Counted from the stretch's first letter, positions 7,610-15,905 are shown. The stretch: DNA of 20,309 bases from Thalassolituus sp034111725 (GCF_034111725.1 NZ_JAWUWR010000013.1:1-20309); one strand, 5' to 3'. Notes: a model not told the origin generated them from the sequence alone. Numbers and translations: made by a program.

Positions 7610-8568
7610 GATTTATCCTGCCCATATAACGCCAAGGCTTCTAAGCAGGCTTGCAGATGAAGGTCGCTATTAGCGGGCGGAATTTCCATAGCCGGTAATT
7701 GCAAGCCATAGCGCCAACCATTGTGATGAGCCTCTAATACCCAGCCACACAGTCGTGATAAGCGTCGCTCGACATCGGCGATATTGACATTATCCCAACG
7801 CAACCAGCACATCGCGCCGTCGTCGTGATCGAATTGCTTGGTCATTAAACCTTTACCGCGCGCCAGATGTTTCCAGGCAATTTGCCGCATGGAATCGCCA
7901 GGCTGATAATTACGTAAGCCATTAAAATCTTGCTCGCCCGATCTGTGCGCGACAGCACCTAGGAGCGTTTCTCCCTCTTCGCCGTTACCTAAAATCAAAG
8001 GTGAAGATTCGGGTGCTGGATACACCAAGACTCGATAGTCGAGTGCCACCCACGACCATGCCGTATAGAACCCCAATGGAAAACGACTTTCGACGCGTAA
8101 ACGCCCCGCCTTAAAGTAACCACGCTTGGAGGTTCGCTGCGATAAACGCGCAATGACGCGTCCATTGGCAGGAATTGTGTGCATCACCAAAGGTTCCCCG
8201 CGATATCCCACCCGAACGCCAGCTGCCATGCGCTTAGGTTGCGCAGCTAAGATTACCGGTAAATCCAACATTTCTCCGGCAAATACAGGATTAGCATGCC
8301 CTGCTGTTAATGTTAGACCGGACAAATTCGCAAAGGTGAACCACATACTGGTCAACGCAACGCTGAATAACCAAAACGTGACGGCATAGATCAGGCTGTT
8401 TTGATAATTAATGGCCGTTACCAGCATAACCAACAAAACAAAGCCGAGCATAAAGCCGACTCGACTCGGTAATATAAATACCGAACGATGAGATAAGGCT
8501 AACACCGCAGTACTGGGTATGCGCTGATCTAACCAAGTGGCCCAACGTCGTTGAAAAAAATCGCGCAT
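7606..8568 (-). CDS. DUF58 domain-containing protein
   Basis: A 320-residue protein. Two adjacent membrane helices lie at about 32-75, followed by a DUF58 domain with the signature SGEQDFNGLRNYQPGD and then RQIAWKHLARG (about 209-236). DUF58 proteins carry a degenerate von Willebrand A-like fold and are regular partners of MoxR ATPases and TgpA-type transglutaminases. They may act as an adaptor that the ATPase remodels (inference from related MoxR-VWA systems). It starts three bases after the MoxR stop (TAA ATC ATG) and ends in a 4-bp overlap with tgpA, so it is the middle cistron of a tightly coupled operon. Confidence 0.92.
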   Translation of the reverse strand: MRDFFQRRWATWLDQRIPSTAVLALSHRSVFILPSRVGFMLGFVLLVMLVTAINYQNSLIYAVTFWLFSVALTSMWFTFANLSGLTLTAGHANPVFAGEMLDLPVILAAQPKRMAAGVRVGYRGEPLVMHTIPANGRVIARLSQRTSKRGYFKAGRLRVESRFPLGFYTAWSWVALDYRVLVYPAPESSPLILGNGEEGETLLGAVAHRSGEQDFNGLRNYQPGDSMRQIAWKHLARGKGLMTKQFDHDDGAMCWLRWDNVNIADVERRLSRLCGWVLEAHHNGWRYGLQLPAMEIPPANSDLHLQACLEALALYGQDKS

Positions 8569-8571
8569 GAT

Positions 8572-9489
8572 TTAAAGCAATACCGGCACGCGCGTTAAAA
8601 TTGTTTGCGATGCGCTATGAGCACCACCACCGGCACTATCACCTAAACGGTGATCCGCTACCGCAGGAAGTACGGCCTGAATATCTTCGGGTAACAAATA
8701 CAAACGTTTATGCACCACCGCCCATGCTTTGGCGGCACGTAGCAGCGCCAGTGCACCGCGTGGCGATAGTCCATAAGCGTAGCCACCTTGGGTGCGCGTA
8801 AAGGCAACAATACGTTGTAAGTAATCCAAGACACTGGACGACGCTTTAACTTTGAGTACCGCAGCTTGCAATCGAGTTAGCATGGCATGGTCGATGGTGA
8901 CATTTAGACCTGCAATCATCGAACGACGATCCACCCCTTCTAACAATTCACGTTCAGCACGTTCATCGGGATAACCCAATTGAATACACATTAAAAACCG
9001 GTCGAGCTGTGATTCTGGCAAGGGAAATGTTCCCGCCTGAGAGATCGGATTTTGGGTCGCAATCACAAAGAATGGATCGGGTAATGGACGCGTCTCGCCT
9101 TCAACCGTCACTTGACCCTCTTCCATCGCTTCTAACAAAGCGCTTTGAGCCTTAGGTGTCGCACGATTTATTTCATCCGCAAGTAATAACTGACTAAACA
9201 CCGGTCCGGGATGAAAACGGAATTGTCCGTGATCGCCTTCACGCTCGAAAATACTGACGCCAAGAATATCCGCAGGCAGCAAATCACTGGTGAATTGAAT
9301 CCGGTTGTAATCAAGCCCCAGCACCATGGCTAAAGCATGGGACAAGGTGGTTTTACCCATACCGGGCAAGTCTTCAATAAGCAAATGACCTTTTGCCAAC
9401 AAGCACGTCAGCGCCAATTTCAATTCTGGCTCTTTACCAAGGATAACTTTATTGAGTTGTTCTAATGCGTTGGCAATTGGCTCAGCCAT
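8572..9489 (-). CDS. MoxR-family AAA+ ATPase
   Basis: A 305-residue AAA+ ATPase of the MoxR family. Walker A is GMGKTT at 43-48, Walker B is LLLADE at 101-106 followed by INRA, sensor 1 is in ATQNP at 144-148, the arginine finger is likely R164 in QLDRF, and sensor 2 is in SPRG at 242-245. MoxR ATPases form hexameric rings that remodel or activate protein partners, commonly with VWA or DUF58 proteins. A good AAGGTG ribosome site sits five bases before the ATG. First gene of MoxR-DUF58-tgpA, the same order as in Pseudomonas; the operon's target is not known. The 119 bp upstream separate it from metZ and contain the probable metZ terminator. Confidence 0.95.
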   Translation of the reverse strand: MAEPIANALEQLNKVILGKEPELKLALTCLLAKGHLLIEDLPGMGKTTLSHALAMVLGLDYNRIQFTSDLLPADILGVSIFEREGDHGQFRFHPGPVFSQLLLADEINRATPKAQSALLEAMEEGQVTVEGETRPLPDPFFVIATQNPISQAGTFPLPESQLDRFLMCIQLGYPDERAERELLEGVDRRSMIAGLNVTIDHAMLTRLQAAVLKVKASSSVLDYLQRIVAFTRTQGGYAYGLSPRGALALLRAAKAWAVVHKRLYLLPEDIQAVLPAVADHRLGDSAGGGAHSASQTILTRVPVLL

Positions 9490-9568
9490 GAGGACACCTT
9501 AAAAATCGACAGCCTTCGAGCTTAAGGGTAAAAGTAGGATAAAATCCAGTTTTTAAGGAATTTGGGAA

Positions 9569-9599
9569 AGCATCTGCGAGCGATAAGCCCGAAGATGCT
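9569..9599 (-). terminator. Probable intrinsic terminator of the purF-metZ unit
   Basis: Outer arms at 9569-9575 and 9593-9599 (AGCATCT/AGATGCT) pair perfectly. After one mismatch, a further five-pair inner stem (one G-U) closes a TTATC loop. In the minus-strand transcript the stem is followed by only three T residues and then CCC, so termination may be partial. It lies 10 bp past the metZ stop, as expected. Confidence 0.55.
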
Positions 9600-9608
9600 G
9601 GTATTGAA

Positions 9609-10823
9609 TTACAGTGCGTCTAGACCGCTGGCTAAATCCGCAATAATGTCACGAACATCTTCTAAACCAACGGCGATACGAATCAAGGCTTGGCTAATGC
9701 CAGCAGCGTCGCGCTGCTCATCGGTTAAACGACCATGGGTCGTCGTGCCCGGATGCGTCACCGTCGTTTTAGTATCACCTAAGTTCGCCGTAATGGAGAT
9801 CATACGCGTAGCATCGATGACCTTCCAAGCCGCTTCGCGACCTCCAGCGACTTCAAATGACAGTACGCCGCCACCTAACGTTTGCTGACTCATTGCCAGC
9901 ACATGCTGCGGATGCGTAGGCAAACCTACATAATTGACTTTCGCCACTTTTGGATGCTGTTCCAGCCACTGCGCTAGTGCTAGAGCATTCTCGCTGTGCG
10001 CTTTCATGCGCAAACCGAGTGTTTCTAACCCTTTTAAAAATACCCACGCATTAAATGGACTCATCGTCGGGCCGACCGAGCGCAAAACGCCAACTACCGG
10101 TTCAATTAATTCCGCAGAACCCACTACGGCACCACCAATACAACGGCCTTGGCCGTCGATATATTTGGTAGCCGAGTGAATAACCAGATCGGCACCTAAC
10201 GCTAACGGCTTTTGCAGCGCAGGGGTACAGAAACAGTTATCGACAACTAATAAGGTATTCGTTTCTTTGGCTAAGGCAGCCAAAGCACGAATATCCGCAA
10301 TTTCAGTTAACGGATTCGACGGCGACTCTAAAAACAACATCTTAGTGTTGTCTTTAATCGCTGCGCGCCAAGCATCAATATCCAATAAATCAACGTAGGT
10401 AATATCGACGTTGAATTTACGTAAATAACGCTCGAACTGAATATTCGTACTACCAAATACGCTGCGTGACGACACTAAGTGGTCACCCGCTTGCATGTGA
10501 GCAATACATACAGAATAAATAGCCGCCATACCGGATGCGGTAGCTGCACACAGTTCGCCGCCTTCAAGTGCCGCTAAGCGCTCTTCAAAGGTGCGAACCG
10601 TTGGGTTCATGTAGCGTGAATAGACGTTACCCGGCACTTCGCCAGAAAAACGCGCAGCGGCCTCTGCCGCCGAGTTAAATACATAACTGCTGGTCGTGAA
10701 GATGGCTTCTGAATGCTCACACTCATGGGTACGAACTTGCCCAGCTCGCACCGCTAACGTATCAAATCCAGCATCAGTTAAATCGGATTGATAACGGCCA
10801 TTAAATTCTGAAAAATCCTTCAT
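9609..10823 (-). CDS. metZ: O-succinylhomoserine sulfhydrylase
   Basis: A 404-residue PLP enzyme of the Cys/Met metabolism family. It condenses O-succinylhomoserine with sulfide to give homocysteine directly, bypassing cystathionine. The PLP lysine is K220 in HSATKYIDGQGR; the phosphate-binding YSRYMNPT (68-75) from the neighbouring subunit and D195 of VVDNCFCTP, which contacts the pyridine nitrogen, are all present. Length is normal. I chose MetZ over MetB or MetY from the sequence style and from the purF-metZ adjacency known in Pseudomonas. It begins 12 bp after the purF stop, and its ribosome site lies in the loop of a small hairpin that includes that stop. Confidence 0.93.
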   Translation of the reverse strand: MKDFSEFNGRYQSDLTDAGFDTLAVRAGQVRTHECEHSEAIFTTSSYVFNSAAEAAARFSGEVPGNVYSRYMNPTVRTFEERLAALEGGELCAATASGMAAIYSVCIAHMQAGDHLVSSRSVFGSTNIQFERYLRKFNVDITYVDLLDIDAWRAAIKDNTKMLFLESPSNPLTEIADIRALAALAKETNTLLVVDNCFCTPALQKPLALGADLVIHSATKYIDGQGRCIGGAVVGSAELIEPVVGVLRSVGPTMSPFNAWVFLKGLETLGLRMKAHSENALALAQWLEQHPKVAKVNYVGLPTHPQHVLAMSQQTLGGGVLSFEVAGGREAAWKVIDATRMISITANLGDTKTTVTHPGTTTHGRLTDEQRDAAGISQALIRIAVGLEDVRDIIADLASGLDAL

Positions 10824-10825
10824 TA

Positions 10826-10840
10826 CCTGATCCCCTCAGG
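10826..10840 (-). promoter_or_regulatory. Small hairpin presenting the metZ ribosome site
   Basis: Five-base arms at 10826-10830 and 10836-10840 (CCTGA/TCAGG on the minus strand) pair perfectly around a GGGGA loop. The loop is the likely metZ Shine-Dalgarno sequence and the 5' arm contains the purF TGA. Ribosomes finishing purF would open it, so it may couple the two genes. The stem is short and could be chance. Confidence 0.3.
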
Positions 10841-12359
10841 ACTCGGTTTCATCGTTATGTAGATCGATTGCAACGTTTTCAACAACTCGCTTACCTTCTT
10901 TGGTCGCATCATTGCGCAACTGAGAAAGACGCTCGAAATACTCATCGTTAATATCGCCAGTAATATAATTACCGTTAAATACCGAGCAATCAAAGCTCTT
11001 TGCCGACGTTTTACTGCCCTCTAAACAAGCAGAAACGAGATCGTCGATATCTTGATACACCAACCAATCGGCACCAATTGCCGTGGCAATTTCTTCAGTG
11101 GTACGACCGTGAGCGATGAACTCTTCTTTCGCCGGCATATCGATACCATACACGTTGGGGTAACGAACCGCAGGAGCCGCCGAAGCAAAATACACTTTAT
11201 TCGCGCCAGCATCACGAGCCATCTCAATGATCTGCTCGCACGTTGTACCGCGAACAATTGAATCATCCACTAACAATACGTTTTTACCGCGGAATTCTAA
11301 ATCCAAGGCATTAAGCTTTTGCTTAACGGATTTTTTACGCAACTGCTGGCCCGGCATAATAAAGGTGCGGCCAATGTAGCGATTTTTCATAAAGCCTTCG
11401 CGATACTTCACGCCCAAACGATTGGCTAATTCCAAGGCTGATGAACGGCTCGTATCTGGAATTGGAATCACAACGTCGATATCGTGATCTGGGTATTGGC
11501 GCAAAATCTTTTCTGCCAGCTTTTCACCCATGCGCAAACGCGCTTTATACACTGCAACGCCATCAATAATAGAATCAGGACGCGCAAAATAAACCTGTTC
11601 GAAAATACACGGAGTTAGCTCTGTGTGCTCAGCACATTGCTGAGTAAACAGCTGACCATCTTCGGTAATAACAATGGCTTCACCGGGTGCAATATCGCGC
11701 TCGATTTTATAACCAAGAGCATCTAGAGCAACCGATTCAGACGCAACCATATATTCCATGCCTGTCGCGGTTTTACGCGAACCGAAAATAGCTGGACGAA
11801 TACCATGAGGATCACGGAAAGCAACAATGCCATAGCCACTGATCATAGCAACCACGGCATAACCACCACGAATACGCTTATGTACCTCCCTCACTGCCTT
11901 AAAAATAACGTCTGGCGTTGGTAGCAACTGACGCTGTTCTTGCAGCTCGTGAGCAAAAATATTCAGCAATACTTCTGAATCTGACGTTGTATTAATATGA
12001 CGTAGATCTTCACGGTAAATATCGTCTGCCAATTCTTCTGTATTGGTCAGGTTACCGTTGTGCGCCAAGGTAATGCCATAAGGCGAGTTCACGTAGAACG
12101 GCTGAGCTTCTGCAGAGCTAGAACTCCCCGCCGTTGGATAACGCACATGGCCAATACCCATATTGCCCAACAAACGCTGCATATGACGAGTGCGGAATAC
12201 GTCACTCACCAGACCATTGTCTTTACGTAAACACAGCTTATTGCCGTAGCTAGTCACGATGCCTGCGGCATCTTGACCACGGTGTTGCAATACTGTCAGG
12301 GCATCATAGATAGCCTGATTGACATGGGATTTGCCGACAATACCCACTATTCCGCACAT
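10836..12359 (-). CDS. purF: Amidophosphoribosyltransferase
   Basis: A 507-residue enzyme catalysing the first committed step of purine synthesis, from PRPP and glutamine to phosphoribosylamine. It begins MCGIVGIVG, so Cys2 becomes the N-terminal nucleophile of the class II glutaminase domain (about 1-240; HVRYPTAG at 71-78 and HNGNLTN at 100-106 also visible). The phosphoribosyltransferase domain carries the PRPP-binding motif VLLVDDSIVRGTT at 361-373. Length matches the E. coli enzyme. GAGGT lies about nine bases before the ATG. It follows cvpA by 27 bp, the classic cvpA-purF pair. PurR control is common in enterics, but I did not identify an operator here. Confidence 0.98.
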   Translation of the reverse strand: MCGIVGIVGKSHVNQAIYDALTVLQHRGQDAAGIVTSYGNKLCLRKDNGLVSDVFRTRHMQRLLGNMGIGHVRYPTAGSSSSAEAQPFYVNSPYGITLAHNGNLTNTEELADDIYREDLRHINTTSDSEVLLNIFAHELQEQRQLLPTPDVIFKAVREVHKRIRGGYAVVAMISGYGIVAFRDPHGIRPAIFGSRKTATGMEYMVASESVALDALGYKIERDIAPGEAIVITEDGQLFTQQCAEHTELTPCIFEQVYFARPDSIIDGVAVYKARLRMGEKLAEKILRQYPDHDIDVVIPIPDTSRSSALELANRLGVKYREGFMKNRYIGRTFIMPGQQLRKKSVKQKLNALDLEFRGKNVLLVDDSIVRGTTCEQIIEMARDAGANKVYFASAAPAVRYPNVYGIDMPAKEEFIAHGRTTEEIATAIGADWLVYQDIDDLVSACLEGSKTSAKSFDCSVFNGNYITGDINDEYFERLSQLRNDATKEGKRVVENVAIDLHNDETES

Positions 12360-12386
12360 GCGCGTGTAACCTCAAAAAGCTAGAGT

Positions 12387-12881
12387 TTAATTAGTAGTCG
12401 TCATCACCTGAGTTACCGTTGATGGCAGCGTTTTCCGCGCCCAATCAGCAACTGTTTCTAGATGAGGTATAAAGAGGGATTCCTGCCACCACTGATCTTG
12501 CGCTACTGGCGTAAACTGCGCCAAAAACACAATCGCGACTAGGATTAAAAGGCCACGAGCAAGTCCGAAGACCATACCGAAAACCCGATCCGTACCGCTC
12601 AGCCCCGTCATCCTGACAACTTCAGACAATAGATAGTTCAGTAAAGCACAGACAACTAAAGTGCCCGCAAAAAGAATAACGAAAGCGACGATCCAACGAA
12701 GGGAGTTCGTTTCAATCTGTCCAACCAATAAGGTTGATAGGTTGGCGCTGAAAAAGCGCGCAACCAAGAATGCAGCGACCCACGAGGCAAGTGACAGCGC
12801 TTCTTTCACAAAGCCGCGCTTTAGACTGATCAGGGCCGACACAACGACAACGGCCAGTATCACCCAATCAATTACTGCCAT
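12387..12881 (-). CDS. cvpA: CvpA family membrane protein
   Basis: A 164-residue inner-membrane protein with four predicted helices (about 4-19, 26-45, 62-86, 101-124) and the family motif DRVFGMVFGLARGLL leading into the last helix. E. coli CvpA is needed for colicin V production and has been linked to envelope stress or bile resistance; its molecular role is unknown. AGAGG six bases before the ATG supports the start. It sits directly upstream of purF, as in most gammaproteobacteria. Confidence 0.95.
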   Translation of the reverse strand: MAVIDWVILAVVVVSALISLKRGFVKEALSLASWVAAFLVARFFSANLSTLLVGQIETNSLRWIVAFVILFAGTLVVCALLNYLLSEVVRMTGLSGTDRVFGMVFGLARGLLILVAIVFLAQFTPVAQDQWWQESLFIPHLETVADWARKTLPSTVTQVMTTTN

Positions 12882-12968
12882 TCGCTGCCTCTGAGTACAT
12901 CAAGAAAGCGCGCAGTATACCAAAGCACGCAGGGTAAGAAAGCTCTAATCGCTGGGCACTTCCTTGGA

Positions 12969-13523
12969 TTAACTCTCAGCCTTGTAGCGACGAAGGTAGA
13001 TGTCTTTTTGCTTCAACTCTGTCTTAAGAGCCGCCTGCAATTCTTCAGCCTTCGCGCGAGTTAATTCAGGTCCAACATAGACACCGGTACGCTTGGTTTC
13101 AGCAAACTCTTGCACATAAGCCTTGTAACCCAAACCGCGTAATTTATCGCGCAGGCGATGAGCGTTATCGCGCTGAGAGAAAACACCGATCTGCAGTGTC
13201 CATGCATATGGCATCTGCTCATCATCCAAACTTGAGCGATCGCCTTGAACACCACCACGAGACGTGTCGTCGTGATCAACCACTACGATATCAGGCACGG
13301 ACACCATTTTTTCGGCTTCACCGCTGGCGAGCTGCTCCAGCTCTTTCCTCACCTTTCGTTCATCTTCTAATGTTGACCACTGCGGCGGCTCTGGCATAGG
13401 AGGAACATCTGAACTCAAACCGCGGTGAGTACGTGAACCATCCAGCACAACCGGCAACACCAATGCAGCGATACCAACAGTGACGAGCGCGCCTAATATG
13501 CGCTTTTTAAGGTGTAGTTCCAT
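12969..13523 (-). CDS. dedD: DedD-like SPOR domain cell-division protein
   Basis: A 184-residue bitopic membrane protein. It has a short basic N-terminus, one membrane helix at about 9-27, a charged Pro/Glu-rich linker at about 30-103, and a C-terminal SPOR domain at about 106-181 (WTLQIGVFSQRDNAHRLRD onward, ending VYVGPELTRAKAEELQ). SPOR domains bind septal peptidoglycan lacking stem peptides, and E. coli DedD promotes constriction. The position between folC and cvpA is that of dedD, although the sequence outside SPOR is too variable for strict orthology. Its ATG overlaps the folC stop by one base (TAATG), so the two are translationally coupled. Confidence 0.9.
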   Translation of the reverse strand: MELHLKKRILGALVTVGIAALVLPVVLDGSRTHRGLSSDVPPMPEPPQWSTLEDERKVRKELEQLASGEAEKMVSVPDIVVVDHDDTSRGGVQGDRSSLDDEQMPYAWTLQIGVFSQRDNAHRLRDKLRGLGYKAYVQEFAETKRTGVYVGPELTRAKAEELQAALKTELKQKDIYLRRYKAES

Positions 13524-14815
13524 TATGCAGCTCCCTGTCCGCTACTCTGCATTTGCCGATCAGCCTGATAGGTGTTTAGCCAAATTTGAGCCGCTTCAAC
13601 GGTATAAAATGACCCGGCAATAAGCCAATGTCCTGTCGCACCTGCCGCTAACAAAGCATTCAATGCTTGTTCGACGGTATCCCACTCCTGCACCTGAACG
13701 CCTGCAGCAAAATCGGCACGAGCGTGCAATGCTTGAGCACTTAAACCGCGATGACACTGAGTCAAACTAACGAGATGGAAGGCCTTACTTGCCGGTAAAA
13801 CTCGCAATACACCCTCGACATCTTTATCGCCCAACATACCGAGCACAATACCATCCACTTGAACTAACTGCTGACCAATAAACTCAGCTGCTTGAGGATT
13901 ATGGGCAACATCAAGCGTCAAGTGCAGAGCGCCAAAATCAAAGGTCTGCAATCGACCAGGAACAGCCAACGTCGAAACCACAGCCGCAACATCTTCGTAA
14001 CTCGGCAGTTGATTGATCAATGCCAATGTTTGAATGGCAGTAGCAACGTTTGGATAAGGAATTTTAGGTGTCGGTAAAGCCCAGCATTGCGGAGTGCCGT
14101 TTAAATCGCGGAACCGAACCTCGATTCCGTTATCGCTTAAGTGAGCATCAAACCCCTGATCACGGCCAACAAATTGTCCGCCGATATTGGCTACTGTACT
14201 TGCAGCTGTATCGGGTGCATCTGTTTGACCACAAACCAGAAAACTGTTTTTACGAGCAATACTGCATTTTTCGTAAGCAATTTCTGCAACCGTATCACCC
14301 AACCATGACTGGTGATCGAGACCAATACTGGTCACCACGGAAATATCGGCTTCCGCTATATTCACCGCATCCAGTCGTCCGCCTAAGCCAATTTCCATCA
14401 CACAAGCATCAACGCCCTGCTGTTGGAAATGAATCAATGCCGCTAACGTACCGAACTCAAAGTAAGTGAGCGTGGTATCGCCACGCGCGGCTTCGATATG
14501 AGCGAAGGTGGCGCATAAATCGGCGTCGCTGATATCGACACCATCAATACTCACGCGCTCGTTGTAACGCAAAATATGCGGCGAACTGTATACACCAACG
14601 CGCAATCCACGCTGGCGTAACAGAGCCGCAATCAGCGCACTCGTGGTCCCTTTGCCGTTGGTTCCACCCACCAAAATCATCAGTGGTGCCGCTCGTAAGC
14701 AGCCCACTGCAGCACCAACCCGCGAGACACGCGCTAAACCTAGTTCGATCTCCGCCGGATGAATACCTTCAAGATGAGTTAGCCATTCATCAACGCTAGA
14801 AAATGTTTGCGACAT
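13523..14815 (-). CDS. folC: Bifunctional folylpolyglutamate/dihydrofolate synthase
   Basis: A 430-residue Mur-ligase-like ATP-dependent enzyme that makes dihydrofolate and adds glutamate tails to folates. The P-loop GGTNGKGTTS is at 50-59 and GLDHQSWLG is the conserved central-domain motif; DVAHNPQA marks the start of the C-terminal domain. Length is normal. It begins only 10 bp after trpA, with a weak Shine-Dalgarno sequence, and ends in a TAATG junction with dedD. In the standard gammaproteobacterial order accD lies immediately before folC; here trpA occupies that place. Confidence 0.96.
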   Translation of the reverse strand: MSQTFSSVDEWLTHLEGIHPAEIELGLARVSRVGAAVGCLRAAPLMILVGGTNGKGTTSALIAALLRQRGLRVGVYSSPHILRYNERVSIDGVDISDADLCATFAHIEAARGDTTLTYFEFGTLAALIHFQQQGVDACVMEIGLGGRLDAVNIAEADISVVTSIGLDHQSWLGDTVAEIAYEKCSIARKNSFLVCGQTDAPDTAASTVANIGGQFVGRDQGFDAHLSDNGIEVRFRDLNGTPQCWALPTPKIPYPNVATAIQTLALINQLPSYEDVAAVVSTLAVPGRLQTFDFGALHLTLDVAHNPQAAEFIGQQLVQVDGIVLGMLGDKDVEGVLRVLPASKAFHLVSLTQCHRGLSAQALHARADFAAGVQVQEWDTVEQALNALLAAGATGHWLIAGSFYTVEAAQIWLNTYQADRQMQSSGQGAA

Positions 14816-14825
14816 AATGACTGGC

Positions 14826-15629
14826 TTATGCGTCCATTGCTAAACGCATAGTCTTTAGAATGTCGGACACTTCTTTAATCGCAACGTCTGGCTGATGTTG
14901 GTTCGCGGCAATACGATTAACCAAAGCACTACCGACAATCACACCATCGGAAATTTTCGCAACCTTAGCGGCAGTTTCACCGTTCTGGATGCCAAAGCCC
15001 ACACCGACAGGGATGCTAACGTGCTTACGAATACGCTCTAAGTTGCGCGCAACGTCATCAATATCTAAGGTATTTGAACCCGTCACACCCTTGATAGAAA
15101 CGTAATACACATAACCACTACCGGCGTGACCAATGCTTTCTATACGTTTATCGGTTGTGGTTGGCGCAATCAAATAGACGACATCCAGCCCTGCTTTTTT
15201 GAAGATACTATCGACGTCGTGCGCTTCTTCTGGCGGTAAATCCACCATCAAAACACCGTCAACACCCGCCTTAATAGCAGCGTCGACAAACGTCTGATAA
15301 CCCATCGCTTCAACAGGGTTCAAATACCCCATCAACACGATCGGAGTAGTGCTATCTTTGCTACGGAACTCCGTCACCATAGCCAACACATCGCGCAATG
15401 ACGTGCCGTGTTCTAACGCGCGTTCGCACGCCAATTGAATGGTCGGGCCATCGGCCATTGGGTCCGAAAACGGCACACCCAATTCAATAATATCGGCACC
15501 CGCTTCCACCATCGCATGCATCATAGGCACAGTAGATTCTTTCAGCGGATCACCGGCAGTTACGTATGGGATCAGCGCTTGGCGACCCTGTTCTTTTAGA
15601 GCTGTAAATACAGTATTGATACGAGACAT
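14826..15629 (-). CDS. trpA: Tryptophan synthase alpha subunit
   Basis: A 267-residue TIM-barrel enzyme that cleaves indole-3-glycerol phosphate to indole and glyceraldehyde-3-phosphate, passing indole to TrpB. The catalytic acids E49 (DIIELGVPFSD) and D60 (ADGP) are present, as are the phosphate-binding GVGFGI and GVIVGSA segments. The frame is intact and of normal length, so TrpA itself looks functional. AGGA lies eight bases before the ATG. Unusually, 275 bp separate it from the end of trpB, whereas the two are normally adjacent or overlapping. Confidence 0.97.
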   Translation of the reverse strand: MSRINTVFTALKEQGRQALIPYVTAGDPLKESTVPMMHAMVEAGADIIELGVPFSDPMADGPTIQLACERALEHGTSLRDVLAMVTEFRSKDSTTPIVLMGYLNPVEAMGYQTFVDAAIKAGVDGVLMVDLPPEEAHDVDSIFKKAGLDVVYLIAPTTTDKRIESIGHAGSGYVYYVSIKGVTGSNTLDIDDVARNLERIRKHVSIPVGVGFGIQNGETAAKVAKISDGVIVGSALVNRIAANQHQPDVAIKEVSDILKTMRLAMDA

Positions 15630-15647
15630 TTTTTAATCCTACCTATT

Positions 15648-15671
15648 CCTCTCGATATGTTGATCGCGAGG
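15648..15671 (-). promoter_or_regulatory. Hairpin in the trpA leader
   Basis: Nine-base arms at 15648-15656 and 15663-15671 pair at eight of nine positions around a six-base loop, about 18 bp before the trpA ATG. There is no following T-run on the minus strand, so it is not an intrinsic terminator. It could influence trpA translation or mRNA stability; no function can be assigned from sequence. Confidence 0.35.
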
Positions 15672-15703
15672 AAGAATAATTATTTCTGAGCACCCTATAG
15701 AGG

Positions 15704-15731
15704 GCTATACCTAAAAAGCTATACCTAAAGA
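15704..15731. repeat. 14-bp tandem duplication between trpB and trpA
   Basis: Two consecutive 14-bp units, 15704-15717 and 15718-15731, beginning GCTATACCTAAA and differing only at the penultimate position. They lie in the enlarged trpB-trpA gap, next to the hairpin-bearing repeat-like block. Confidence 0.85.
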
Positions 15732-15905
15732 GCTTCGGAACCGTCGCGAGCGCAGCAGATTCGTCACATTCAAACATAGGGGCGTTATGAGCGCCGAAAA
15801 TACGAGGCAAGAAGCAGCGAGAAAGCGGAGTTTATACCCATAAATGAACATTTCGATGCTGCTTCTTAACAAAGTAGTTTCTAGCGCAATAGCCACTAGA
15901 GCTTC
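15729..15905. repeat. Candidate non-coding intergenic repeat element with long hairpin
   Basis: This non-coding block fills most of the trpB-trpA gap. Its core is an imperfect hairpin from 15809 to 15867 with perfect 10-base ends (AAGAAGCAGC and its complement at 15858-15867). The middle is partly complementary, with GAGTTTAT and ATAAATGAACAT near the apex. The block is bracketed by an 8-bp direct repeat AGAGCTTC at 15729-15736 and 15898-15905, the second copy touching the trpB stop codon, like a target-site duplication. Its style resembles REP- or MITE-like intergenic repeats that I recall from marine gammaproteobacteria. An 8-bp match in 275 bp can also occur by chance, and only one copy is in this window. 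Confidence 0.5.

Noticed and set aside
15711..15896. Minus-strand 61-codon open frame in the trpB-trpA gap
   Set aside because: It reads straight through the hairpin and tandem duplication, has no recognisable domain or clear ribosome site, and is better explained as a chance frame in a non-coding repeat.
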